Assembly (NCBI GenBank): GCA_036674765.1
Contig: JARVKI010000027.1
Coordinates: forward strand, 372,001-436,000
Direction of reading: 5' to 3'
Source: Seiridium cupressi
Taxonomy: Eukaryota > Ascomycota > Sordariomycetes > Amphisphaeriales > Sporocadaceae
Length of the DNA: 64,000 nt
Part shown: positions 33,036-44,077 of the stretch, one piece after another
How the letters are laid out: the number at the start of each line of letters is the position of its first letter
How positions within the stretch are numbered: position 1 is the first letter of the stretch
The notes under the pieces: generated by a model
Database searches by the model: none
What the model was told of the DNA's origin: nothing
Seen by the model: only the letters and a program-made list of their open reading frames with translations
Position numbers and translations under genes: made by a program

Positions 33036-35850
33036 ATGGAAGTCCCTGGAGACCCGCCCCCGCCCATCCCCGCCGTGGTTCCGCCTAAAAGGGGAAAGAA
33101 GACGGCGCAGGAAGTGCTATCGGATTTCTGGGACAAGTTCCACACCAAGAAGCCCGGCAAAGTCACCACTATCTTCCCCCGAAGTCTCTATCGGGCTGTC
33201 CTGCCTCCAAACTACCCAGCTGGCGCGAGATCGTCCCGCAATGCCTCGGAGAGTTACGACGCCGCTGCCAAGGAGTGCCGTGAGAAGGTCAGGCGCATCG
33301 TCCGGGAGTGTGAGCGCACCAATGAGAAGTTCACAGATCCCGACTTTGATATCGAACACGATGACAACGACAATTGTCTGAACGGCCTGATCTCTGGAGA
33401 CAGTAGTGACGCTGGAGCTCCCCCAGAGTTGACTCCGTCTGTAGACCCATGGCAGGTCAAGAACAGCCTCGAAACTCTGGCTCAAAGCCAGATCCTCGGG
33501 GGTCACAACAAGATTGCCATGGACGCCAGTGCTTTGAGCCGTATCATCGGGGCTGGTCGCGGCCAGGGCTTCTTCCCCGGAGGTTCGGGAGGTTCCTGGG
33601 CGAATCCCGGCTCTGTCCACCGTGTGGATTGGATCTTTGACTCTCCTCAGTTCATTGTCAATGGTTTCTCTAGCTCTGACATCAAGCAAGGCGGCGATGG
33701 GGATTGTTGGTGGCTCGCCGCGGTAGCTACAATTGCCCACCGCAAGGACTTGATGGAGAAGGTTTGTGTTGCTCGCGATGAAGACTGTGGAGTCTATGGA
33801 TTCGTCTTCCAAAGGGACGGTGAGTGGATCTCTACGGTCATTGATGACAACCTCTACCTGAAAGAGACCGACTTTGATTACTACCGTGATGTATACGACG
33901 CGACCGGCAAGAAGGCAAGACGGCACCAGAAAGAAAACCAGACAGGTTCCGACGCATTGTACTTTGCTCATTGCGAGGATCCGAACGAGACGTGGCTGCC
34001 GCTGCTGGAAAAGGCGTATGCGAAAATCCACGGCGATTATGAAGCTATATCTGGTGGCTGGCCCGGCGAGGCCGTGGAAGACATGACTGGAGGTGTTACA
34101 ACCACACTTGAGTCTAACCGAGTTCTTAGGAAGGATAAATTGTGGAAGGAGCTCGTCAGTAGCGAGGGTGAGTATGTCTTCGCTCTAGCAGCCATGAGCC
34201 AGGGATGGGATTGGAAGAGAAGTGGGCTGGCTTTGGGCCATGCCTATAGTATACTCCAGTCCCGGGAGGAGGTTGACGAGGATGGCAATAAAGTCCGCCT
34301 CGTGCAGATCTGGTAAGCATCACGTCACGGCAAATATTTACAAGTATTCAGGTGTTGACATGCCTAACAGAAACCCATGGGGCCAACGCCGCTGGAACGG
34401 AATAGGAGAATGGAACGGCCCGTGGTCCGATGGCTCCAAAGAATGGACCCCGTATTGGCTGAAGAAGATGAACCACACTTTCGGAGACGATGGAGTATTT
34501 TGGATGTCGTTCAAGGATATGCTTGACAATTTCATGTACCTCCATCGTACTCGTCTCTTTGATGAGAAATGGACTGTCGTCCAGCAATGGACCAGCGCCA
34601 ACATCTCCTGGGTGACCGGCTATCTTCAAACCAAGTTTGAGGTCATCATTAAGAAAGCAGGTCTTGTGGTCTTGGTTCTGACTCAGGTGAGTTATCTCCT
34701 TTTTCGTCTAATGAGTTGTGGGTGGTTGTATTGACTTTGTTAGCTCGACGACCGCTTCTTCAGAGGCTTCGAAGGGGAATACACCTTTGAACTGCATTTC
34801 CTGCTCCAAGAAGCTGGAGCGCCAACCACCGAACACATCTGCCGTGTTCGACCGGTGAAGATGTGGAAAGCTCGTTCTGTATCCTGCGAAGTTCATCTCG
34901 AACCCGGCAGGTATAAAGTACTCCCGAAAATCACAGCTACTCGCAACGGTGGCTCTCAACCCGTCGAAGAAGTGGTGAAGGAGTACGCGGAGAATAACCC
35001 ACAAAAGCTCCGACAGGTGGGTGTAAGTACTATCATCCAAAGCGACCTTTGGAGATCATGCTAATCCTCGAAGATGCAATACGACCTTGCTCACGCCAAG
35101 GGCGGCATCCCTGACGAGGACGAGCTCCTCGAAGCAAAGAAGGCCGCGGACAAAAAGAAGAAAGATGAGAAGAAGCGGAAGCGAAAAGAAAAGGCCAAGC
35201 GTGATAAGGCCATAACCAAAGTAGCTGAAGCCATGGAAAAGGCTGCTGACGCTGTGAAGAAGATTGTTAAATCAGACCAGAAGTCCACAGAGGCAAAGAA
35301 GGAAGGGAAAGAAGCTGAACCTGTTGATAAACCCAGCGAGTCCAAGGATGGTGCTAAGACTACGCCCGAGGGCACAGCCTCGACGGATCAGCCTGTAAAG
35401 CCTACCGAGCAGCCCAAGATTCCTACTGAATCAAAGCCAGGTTCAGGGCCTTCGACGGTAGCTCCTGCTGGAACACCGCCTACGGACTCCAAGGAGGACG
35501 ACTTGACAGCGCCGAGCGGACCAGGGAGCTTGACCCAGGGCATCAAGGATGCTCCTGTACCAGCTGAAGAAAACCCCAAGGAATCCATTGCTATTGACGA
35601 GGTCCCGAAGGAGGCGGAGAAGAAAGAAGACAAGAAAGATGACGAAGAAGAGGAGGACTCCGAGTCTGAATCTGAATCAGAGCCCGACAATGATGACGAG
35701 GCACCGACAAACCCTTGGAACGCCGTCGCAGTGATTGGGCTGCGGATCTATACTCGCGACCCCGAGGTCACCATCAAGCTGCAGTCTGCCAAGCCAGAAG
35801 AGGCTACTGCTTTGACTTTGGAAGGTGAGCCTGCCGGCGCTACCGTCTGA
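33036..35850 (+). CDS. Calpain-like cysteine protease, interrupted at exon 1-2 junction
   Basis: Four exons by homology: 33036-34312, 34371-34686, 34744-35022 and 35074-35850, all with GT-AG introns of 51-58 nt, giving 882 positions. The calpain C2 catalytic fold is clear: DSPQFIVNGFSSSDIKQG, GDGDCWWLAA with catalytic Cys at about residue 224, GLALGHAYSIL with His at about 402, and NPWGQRRW with Asn at about 427. But the only splice that keeps the frame joins TG (34311-34312) to A (34371), making TGA at codon 426, immediately before the Asn. Family members have Arg there. Unspliced reading also stops (TGG then TAA). So as sequenced the protein ends near residue 425. Exons 2-4 are otherwise intact. 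The tail (from about residue 625) is a long Lys/Glu/Pro-rich low-complexity region. One base change, a sequencing error or readthrough could explain it. Confidence 0.8.
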
Positions 35851-36300
35851 GGGAACCACCCCAAATGGGGAAACTTGATGGCTGGAACGAGTACATGAGG
35901 ATAATGACATGGTGCGAGCTCTCGCTCTTTCAATTGGACAGAAATTAATGAGAAATGGTATCTTTTGCGGGATGGATAGAGTCTCTCACCTCAAGTCTTG
36001 TCTGCCTATCCGAGTCCGGTGCAATGAATGCAATATGTGCGAAACGCAGACTGGCGACCTCGTAGATGTAGATATGTCGTGGGACATCTGAAATGCCGTC
36101 AGCCAGCCCGTGTAAGCCGCATAATTAGCTGGCGACATCGCCTTGGATATTCACCATCTAAGTAGTAGGACGATTCGGTCGAGTGCGCCACCCACAAGGC
36201 AGGTATAAACGGCTTTGCAAACCCGGAAGAAGCCCTGGTATCTCCTCGTCCCATGTTTTCTCCAAACCTGGCGTCCTGGGCATTGCCAAGTCCATGCGAT
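35851..36300. other. Intergenic between calpain and lactonase-like genes
   Basis: This short gap holds the calpain 3' region and the promoter side of the lactonase-like remnant. No gene was seen. Confidence 0.5.
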
Positions 36301-37419
36301 ATGAAGCCCGCATTTATCTGCTCGTTAGCAGGGGTTGCGCTGGCAGAGGCGGCGGATACCACTTCAGATGACGGGCACTGATCAAATCCACAGACTCTTC
36401 CCACTTCCGGCTCCCTAGCATCCTTCGACTCACAGACACTGGAGATACTAGACAACATCACAACGGGCTACGGCCCAGCCCAGTCGACCTGGATCGCATC
36501 CGATCGGCTGGGGATAGCACACTAGGCCGGCGGCGCTGTGTCCGTCATCGATGCCAAGCGCCCCCAACCGCTGCGTGAGCTGCAGTCTTTCCACTACTAA
36601 ATGGACAGCGCGGGGCCAAACATCACGCTGCAGGACAAACTCTATCACCACGATATCGTGCCGGATCCGACGGGTATGTATGCCGTGGTGCTGGATCGCG
36701 GCGCGGATGTCCTGCGGACTTATGAAGTGGGCTGGGATGGAAGGTTGCTGGAACTGGGCAGTTTCGACGTCGCGAAGGGGATTGGACCAAGGCATGACGT
36801 GTTTGTCCGAGGGAACCTGGAAGGGAGAGATGGCGGAGAAGACGGCGCGAAGACGTATTTCTACGCGCTAGGCGAACTGACGAACTCTTTGATGGGACTT
36901 GAGGTCACCTATCCTTGGTCTGCAGCCTCTAGTAACGGGAAAGAGGTCAGTCATGGATCATTAGGCTTCCGACTCATCCACAATTCCTCGGCGCGTGGTA
37001 CGCGCTTTGGCGACGGGTCAGGCATTGCTCTGCCTTCTGAGATCGTTGCGACATCGGTGCCCTGAGACGATGCTGCAGAGAAGTGGCATCTCATTCTCTC
37101 TGTTCGCAATGATGGGCGACAGACCTGCTTCGGCGAGCCCAGCAACACGATTGCGAGCTTCGAGGTTGATGTCGAAACCGGTATTCCAGAGCCTGTAGGA
37201 CTGACCGCTAGTGGTGGACGCTGGCCGAGGACGTTTGCAGTCAGTAAGGATGGGAGCTTCGTCGCAGTGGCGGACCAGTACACTGTCCCCGGAAGGCTTG
37301 TTGTGTTCAGTAGGGACCCCAAGACCGGTGTGATTGATGATTCGAGGTCGCTAGCAACCTGGGAAACAAATACTACATTATTGGATGGTCAGAGTATTAG
37401 TCGTGTTTTGTGGGAATGA
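36301..37419 (+). pseudogene. Secreted lactonase (6-phosphogluconolactonase-like) with in-frame stops
   Basis: One frame from ATG 36301 to TGA 37417-37419 spans 372 codons, the normal length for this family, with no frameshift, but four stops interrupt it: TGA 36379-36381, TAG 36523-36525, TAA 36598-36600 and TGA 37063-37065. The first 17 residues, MKPAFICSLAGVALAEA, look like a signal peptide. Lactonase beta-propeller signatures follow: HHDIVPDPTGMYAVVLDRGADVLRTYEV (core PDPTG and DRGAD), GPRHDVFV, TYFYALGELTNSLMGLEV, and VSKDGSFVAVADQYTVPG near the end. Intact members are cyclase/lactonase-type seven-bladed propellers related to carboxymuconate cyclase. A functional protein is unlikely. The coding pattern is so well preserved between the stops that the loss seems recent, or some stops are sequence errors. 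Confidence 0.82.
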
Positions 37420-37485
37420 TGGGAATCTCACGACGACTGTAAAATATTATGTTAGTTCCAACAAATGAGACACTCCTTGTATTCT

Positions 37486-38316
37486 TTACTTATTGCAATA
37501 ATATTCCCACTTATTAATTATGGATGATTCGAATAGACACCAAATAGTCCCATCGTATTTTGAAGGATCGGACAGCCCAAAGAGCCTTGATCGGAAGTCA
37601 CTTCGCCAACCATGTACCACCTTCTGGTGTGGTGACGATCCTCCCGGGGGTTGATCAAAATCGACCACAGGTTGTACCCCTGGAAGTCTGGTTTGGACCC
37701 ATTTGAGTTGGGCGATGACTTCGGCGACGACCAATATCATAGAGCTCTGTGAACCAGTGACCAAAATGGAGATGATTGTGCTTGGTTGCAAGAAAGAGGC
37801 CCACTGCGAGAACCAAGTTCCGTTTATGTTCGAAGAGATGATTACAACGGCCGTCATGCAAGCAATGCTGAAAGCGATGGAGAATATTTCCCACAGCCAT
37901 TTGTCTCGTAAATATTCGACCTTCCAACCCCAACCCAGGGACGCGGGACTTGGAGGGTGATGGCGAGGTTCCCTCCTTGCGGAAGCCATGTCTGGTTCGT
38001 TTGTCCAACTGAAATTATGGATTTGTTCCGAAACCGAAGCCCTTCCGATTAGAGTTTCCACCGAAGCTTCAAAGCTAGAGTCTATGATGTTGGGAGTCAA
38101 GTGTGATCCGGAGGGCTCTTGATCCACAAGAACGGCATGGCTTCCGTCGTCAGGCGTGCAGAGCGAATCTATTGGTAATGCTCTGATCAATGCGGATGGC
38201 TCCACTGTTATGTCCTGCATTTGTGTTCCGTCATTGCTATGTAATCTTCCGGCACCACGGAGCTTTGGTTTATGGTAGCCGTCGATCTTTCTCAATAGGC
38301 GTTTTGCGTAATCCAT
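37486..38316 (-). CDS. Truncated DUF3176-family membrane protein
   Basis: A 276-aa frame starting at ATG 38316. Residues about 130-205 match the start of the fungal DUF3176 family: LRDKWLWEIFSIAFSIACMTAVVIISSN with one hydrophobic segment, WFSQWASFLQPSTIISILVTGSQSSMI with a second, then AEVIAQLKWV. Complete members are usually 600 residues or more with further membrane segments and an extracellular part. Here the similarity ends soon after QLKWV, and the last roughly 65 residues (Gly/Pro/Ser-rich, then ending at 37486) do not continue it. I infer that the 3' part has been lost or replaced. The family has no established function. It is convergent with, and about 70 bp from, the lactonase-like remnant, also broken. 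Confidence 0.6.
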   Translation of the reverse strand: MDYAKRLLRKIDGYHKPKLRGAGRLHSNDGTQMQDITVEPSALIRALPIDSLCTPDDGSHAVLVDQEPSGSHLTPNIIDSSFEASVETLIGRASVSEQIHNFSWTNEPDMASARREPRHHPPSPASLGWGWKVEYLRDKWLWEIFSIAFSIACMTAVVIISSNINGTWFSQWASFLQPSTIISILVTGSQSSMILVVAEVIAQLKWVQTRLPGVQPVVDFDQPPGGSSPHQKVVHGWRSDFRSRLFGLSDPSKYDGTIWCLFESSIINKWEYYCNK

Positions 38317-39534
38317 GACGACTTATAATTAATCCATCGATAGGCGCCTAGGTATCAGTCGTTCTGAAGAGATGCTGCGGCATGTTAAATATCCATGTCG
38401 CTCTGGGGGGGAAGGGGGGTCGGCATAGGCCTAGAGGTCGGATAAGCCTTAGAGTCGCGGATGTGGAGGCTCAATTGTGCGACACAGGAAAAAGATATTT
38501 GTAGCTCTGGAGTGCAGGCTGCAGTGTAGATCTGACAGTGGCTCTGACATCTCAGACAATATCACCCGATAGGTCCCTGGGTGACCAATGAAGGAGCGTG
38601 TTTCCAGGATATGATCACTAATTACCAACAGCCGTTCCTTCTAATAACTGTGCTGATAGATCGTGAGGTAGGACAAAATCTGACCGGGACCGGTAGGTGC
38701 AGAAGCTTGATCAAGAAGTGCCGTGCGTGAGTCTAAGATGCTGTACATCACTAGTTCGTGCGTATCAGCTATTCTCAAGGTGTAGTAGCTCGATAGAGAA
38801 GTGCCATCCGTGAATCTAGATTATTCGTATTAACTATCCCCAAAGGTGCTACCGCTTGATCCCTTTCTGCGACTATTCCTAGAATCAGATGATATCCGCC
38901 GATATTTGTCAGACCTCGATATGCCACTGGGATGAGCAAGTTTATCATACTTCATTCATTGGCATTGATGATCATCGCGGTATCAGACCACATAGCTATT
39001 GTGTTAGGATTACCGACACATGCAAAGCCACCAGCTAGTGCTGTCCGGGAGCCCGCATCGCCTTAAACCCCAGGCTGTATCACGACGCACAGTTAGCTTC
39101 TACGCATGTCGTGGCATAGCGCAGAGTCCTACTTCGGGTTATACGATCCGATAACTCTTCGGTGAGATCCCATCTACCTCAAGTAGATGGGAATATTCAC
39201 TCGAAGGTGGACAAGGAAGGCAAGTTTAGTTGGGCACTTTTGGCTCGGTAGCGGAATACTGTAATTCCACCATGGTTTGAAACAAAAAGTCGTGTATACA
39301 CCAAGCACAGTCCACTGCGTTTCTCTATAGTCAAACAGCGGATCTTCTCTTCTAGTAACTAAAAGACAAGGCGGTAGCCAAGACGACACTAGCCTACAGA
39401 CGGAGCTTTCATACAATCTTACCCACATCATTAATCATCTTCACCTAACGACCAATATTGCCTCCCCATCCACCCATATGCTCCATCGGATTGCCTAGCA
39501 GCTGAGACCTGGGGCATAAAGCAACCCATTCTCT
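38317..39534. other. Intergenic between DUF3176 and Pan1 genes
   Basis: The left part is the DUF3176 promoter and the right end is the 3' region of Pan1. Only short non-protein-like frames occur. No repeat family or RNA gene was recognised. Confidence 0.45.
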
Positions 39535-42500
39535 TTAATCTAAAACGCGACCAGCGACTGCTGAAACACTCTTGTCCTTGGTTTGCGTCTTCTTGAGAGC
39601 CCTGCCCGCTTGAATCTCACCAAGGAAGCCAGACGGTCTTCCTCCACCAGAGGGCGGTGGCGGCATGTCGCCAGCAGGTGGTGGCGGCGGGGGCGGAGGT
39701 GGTGCCATGCCAGGAATCGGAGGAGGCGGCGGCGGTCCAGCAGGAGCTCCAGTTGGTGGCATAGGAGGTGGTGGTGGGGGAGCCGAGGGACTCGATTCAG
39801 GCATAGGCGGGGGAGGGGGTGGTTCCGACGATGCATCGTAGAAAGGCGTTGCCGGGGCTTCTTCCGGAGTGGGCGGGCTCAAAGGAGGATGGGGCGGTGA
39901 GGCAACAGCCGGCGATGCCACGGCAGGGGATGCAGTGTTCGACCTGTTGCCGGCAGCAGACAAGGGTCGAGGCGGTCCCATGGAGCCGAACAGCAGCGAT
40001 GCCAATTGTGCAGCGCCGGCGGCAGGACGGTCGTCATCAGAATCCTCGTCCTCGTCCTCATTTCCAGAGCCCCACTCATCGTCTGTGTCGGGCCGCTTAC
40101 GAGAGAAGTTGCCAGTAGGCTGGGGAACGACGGGGGCAGCAGCAGGAGCAGCGGCCTTCTCCTGTGTCATGCGGTGGAAGGGGTTGGTGGACACCTCAGG
40201 CTGAGGAGGTGCCGGCGGGGCAGGGGCAGGAGGTGTCGGCGCCGATGTTGAGGGTGTAGGCGCAGATGGGCCAGAATCAGACGACATGATGCGGTAAAAG
40301 GGGTTCTTGCTTTCAGTCTCAGCCGGCGGGCTAGCCACGATAGTCGGCGGTGGGGGAGCTGCAGGGGCCGGAGGCGGCGAGGCCTTGCGCTCCAATTCCT
40401 GGCTTCCCAAGTGACTGCCACTGTGGGTGGGCGTTGATGCTTGGGGAGTGATCTGTTGGGGGCCGTCGTCATCGGAGGATGAATCGTCTTCGTCCATGGC
40501 TTCGAGTTGACGTTGGAGCTCAAGCTCGCGTTGACGAGCAGCTTCAATCTCTGCACGTCGAGCCGCGAGCTTGGCTTCCTTATCTTTGGCTTCAGCCGTG
40601 GCAGCCTTCCTTCGCTTCTTCTCTTCCTCCTTCTTGAGTTTACCTTGTCGGACTTGTTCCTCGAGAGCTTTCAAGCGAGCAGATGCTGCATCGCGCTCCT
40701 CGGCAAGCTCTTCTTCTTGCTGCTTGGCTTGTGTCCTACTTTTGTGTTAGCATTGGAGTCATACCTTACGAACAGAAATGCACTTACTCAAGCTCTTCAG
40801 CGGCTTGTCTCTCCTCGTTTTGTTCCCTTTCGAGCCGCTCTTGCTCGGCTCTCTTGGCAGCCTCTTCCTCGGCGGCTTGTTTAGCAGCAGTATCCTCCGT
40901 CTTTCCCTTTCTTGAAGGGGGAGGCGGCGGCTTCTTGGTATCTGCCTTGGCGGCAGGAGGAGGCACGCCTTGCTCTTCGGCAAGTCGTGCCTGCCGCTCA
41001 GCTTCTCGGCGAGCATCCTCCTCTTCTGCCTGCTTGACCTTGGCGGCGCGCTCGGCTCTTTCACGCTCACTTCGTTGTGCCGCAGTCTCACCCGGTTTCG
41101 AAGGGGCCTTGATCCCCAACGCAGCAAGACGCTCCGCCATGCGCTGCTCGGCCTGTTGCCTGATGAACGCAGCACGCTCTTCAGGTGTTTTGTAGGACGA
41201 GTAAGACTTGGAACCAGACGCAGCTGCAGCTGGTGGAGTATACGTGCGAGAAGTGCTGGGACTATCAACCCGAGGTGGAGCTTCGGCCTTGACAGGCTCG
41301 GCAGTGGGCTGGCGGCCACCGCTACGATCCTGTGTTCGGATACGAGCAGCTCGGCTAGACCGTTGCAAGTCGAAGATGAAGTCGCGCACCTCGTCCTCGA
41401 CACCGAGTGCGTCCTCCCAGCGGCGCTTCTCGTGCTCATTGGCAGATGTTTGACCACCTTCCTTCAGGCCGTCTTCGATACCGCGAGCAAAGTCTCTGAC
41501 GCTGTCTTCAACTTCCCGAACCAAGCGCTCATTGTTTTCTTTTTCGGTTCTGATTTTGATGTTTTCTTCTTCCAAGCGCTTGGGGGCGTCGGAGTCATCG
41601 CCACTAACGTCAATCTTCTTACCAGTGAGCGCAGCAGTTCGTTGTTGCATCATAGCCTTGGCTCTAGCCTTGAGACGGTCGGACTCTGTAATGGCACCAC
41701 CTGGCCCAGTCCCAACGATGTTTGAAGCACTGCCAGGGTGGGCCTTGGCATCCTTCAAACGGAAGAGCTCCACTTTAGCATCGGCAATAGATTTCTCGAT
41801 CCTGCGAACCTCCGATGCCACTTGAGGAATTTTGTCCGTGAGGTTCTGAAGCTGGCGCTTCATCGAGCGTCTCTCAGCCTCAGAGTCTCCGCTGGCCAGA
41901 GCCGCATCGGGATGCCCATCGATATCATCCTGGATACGTCTGATTCGACGGTAGAGTTCATCAGCTTCGCGTCGGTCCCTTCTGTCGAGAATGTCGTCCT
42001 CCTCAAGCGCTGACTCATCCTTGAAGTCCATGGCCTCCAGGAGCACTTGCTTCTCCCGGATTTTCTTTCGAAGTTGATCCAGTGAGAGGTCATCGTTTGA
42101 AGTGACAGATCCTGGCGATTCCGGTCGCGGGGAAGCTGTTCCTCCTACACGGCGGCGTGCGGCAGATTTGTAGCCGACATTATCGTCGTTGTTTTTAAAG
42201 ACTGTGGCATCCTTACGACCCGCAGAGCCGAAGCCTCCGGGTGTCCCTCGCAGGGAGTGTGTCTTCATGTAGCTGACACCAGTCTTTTGAGGAAGTAGTG
42301 AAGCACCAGAGTTCTTTCTAAAGTCGGCCTCTTGGTTCAACATACCCTTCATAGTGCCTAGAGCCTCCTTCAAGTTTCTCGTGGAAGGGGGAATCAGCTC
42401 GGGGGGCAACTGGTTTGGAATGGGATACCCGTTGAGCTTTCTGTAGATTAAATGCATAGCGACGGCGAATTCGTCCAAGTCTAGACGACCCTTGTTTCCG

Positions 42501-44077
42501 TTGTCCGCCAGAGTCCAGATGCGTTCAAGGTCGGGCTTTTCCAGACCACTCTGTCCCATAATCTCAATTGCTACATCACCACCGATGTAGCCTTTGTGAA
42601 GGCCATCCCACGCTCGGAAAAGCTCGTCGTACATTTTCTTTTCGTCTTTGGTAATTGCCCAGGGGATGACTGCATTGCCAGATAAGCCTGCAGTGGTATA
42701 ATTCTGCTGCTCGCGACCCTGCTGGGGCATCATTCGGGCTTGCAAAGCATCAATGTTCGGGAGACCACTCGCAGGAGCATTGACAAGACCCCACTGGCCT
42801 GGCATGCCTGTAGGCTGAGCGTTCAAGGGCGCCGCTGGCGCAACCAAACCTCCAGCAAAACTGGTGGGCATGGGAGGCATTGGTGGTCGCGGTCCATTGT
42901 AGCCGGTGGCCTGAGGATTGTTCATACCAGGGAAGCCAGTTTGCTGTGACTGTAGACCCTGAAACTGGGGGAACCCTGTGGGCTGGCTGTTCAATTGGGC
43001 ACCTGGGAAGCCCGTCAACTGGGCTTGCAGCAGTTGAGAATTTGATTGCTGGGGTTGGGGCTGCTGGATCGTCGGGGGAGTTGCGGTGTTTGTTCTCGTA
43101 AAATCCGATGTATTACTTGCTCCGGGCCCTGCGTTGGCGGCATCGTCTGCGATACTGAAGTTGATGATATCTACCATACTCGATACCTCATTCTTTATGT
43201 TGTCGGGTAAACTTGGGGGAAGCTGCTTTCCAACCAGTTTCAAGTTGCAAAGATACATGGCCAGGGCGAACTCCGGGAAGTGTAGCTCGCCAGACCGTGT
43301 CGTGTCCGCCAATGTCCAAATATGCGACAGCGCATCGCCGTCCAGTCTCGACCGCATCAACAGATCTCTTGCTTTCTCTCCGGACATGGTCGTCTGGCCA
43401 TCACCAACTGCTGATTTGAAGAGGGTTTCGAACTTGGACTGGTCTTGCGCTGTGATGAACGACAGCCGTATGTTCGGAATCTTGTTCACCGGCTTCTTCT
43501 CGGCTCTTCGGCCGGTTGGTTGACTTTGAGCTCCGCCAGTCTTGAACGAAGCTGCCATGGCTGAGAAGCCAGTCGGTTGGGCAGTCATGGGCTTGGCGGG
43601 AGGAGGCGGGATAGTTGGAGGCGCCTGGACGCTCGGCAAGGAGAAGTTGTTCTGCGGCTGTTGCTGCTGCTGATGTTGCTGTTGCTGTTGGTTGAATTGC
43701 TGCTGATACTGCTGAGGGATCTGTGGCATCGGCGGTGCGCCAGTCTGGAAGCTCTGTTGGGGCTGGGCCTGACCTGGGAAACCCGTGAACTGCGGCTGGA
43801 GACCTTGCTGTAGACCTTGCTGCTGTTGAGGCATGCCCGTCGGCTGCTGTTGCATCATGCCTCCTTGCTGGCCCGGGAAGCCGGTATACTGCTGGCTCAA
43901 CGGAGCCTGACCGAAACCGGTGGGCTGGGGCGCGAATGGGCTTGGCTGCTGTCCCGGTTGCTGCTGCTGTTGCTGCTGCTGAGGTTGCTGCCCCATACCA
44001 AAGGAGCTGCCATACTGCTGCGGGCCAGGGCGCAGGCTGTTGCTGCCGCCCATAAAGGAGTTGGAATTGGAGTACAT
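39535..44077 (-). CDS. pan1: Actin cytoskeleton-regulatory complex protein Pan1
   Basis: Two exons, 44077-40788 and 40735-39535, with a 52-nt intron (GTAAGT to TAG), encode 1496 aa. The N-terminus is Gln/Pro-rich with repeated TG motifs, then EH domain 1 at about 205-295 ([41 protein letters not shown]) and EH domain 2 at about 474-560 ([44 protein letters not shown]). A long coiled coil rich in Glu/Lys/Arg/Gln follows, then a Pro-rich region and a WH2-like end ([19 protein letters not shown]). This layout is that of Pan1, which couples clathrin/actin patches to Arp2/3 during endocytosis. At least eight matches to the Prk1/Ark1 kinase target pattern LxxQxTG are present, suggesting conserved phosphoregulation. 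The start is the ATG opening [11 protein letters not shown]; upstream codons are open but non-ATG. Confidence 0.95.

Noticed and set aside
33117..34031. 304-aa minus-strand open frame
   Set aside because: Antisense to the calpain catalytic exon; the sense frame carries the known motifs.
34341..34370. Alternative calpain acceptors (CAAG near 34344, TTCAG at 34351) to avoid the junction stop
   Set aside because: Neither puts the NPWG block in frame; only the acceptor ending at 34370 does.
40970..41725. 251-aa plus-strand open frame
   Set aside because: Antisense to the Pan1 coiled coil; a by-product of its Glu/Lys/Arg codons.
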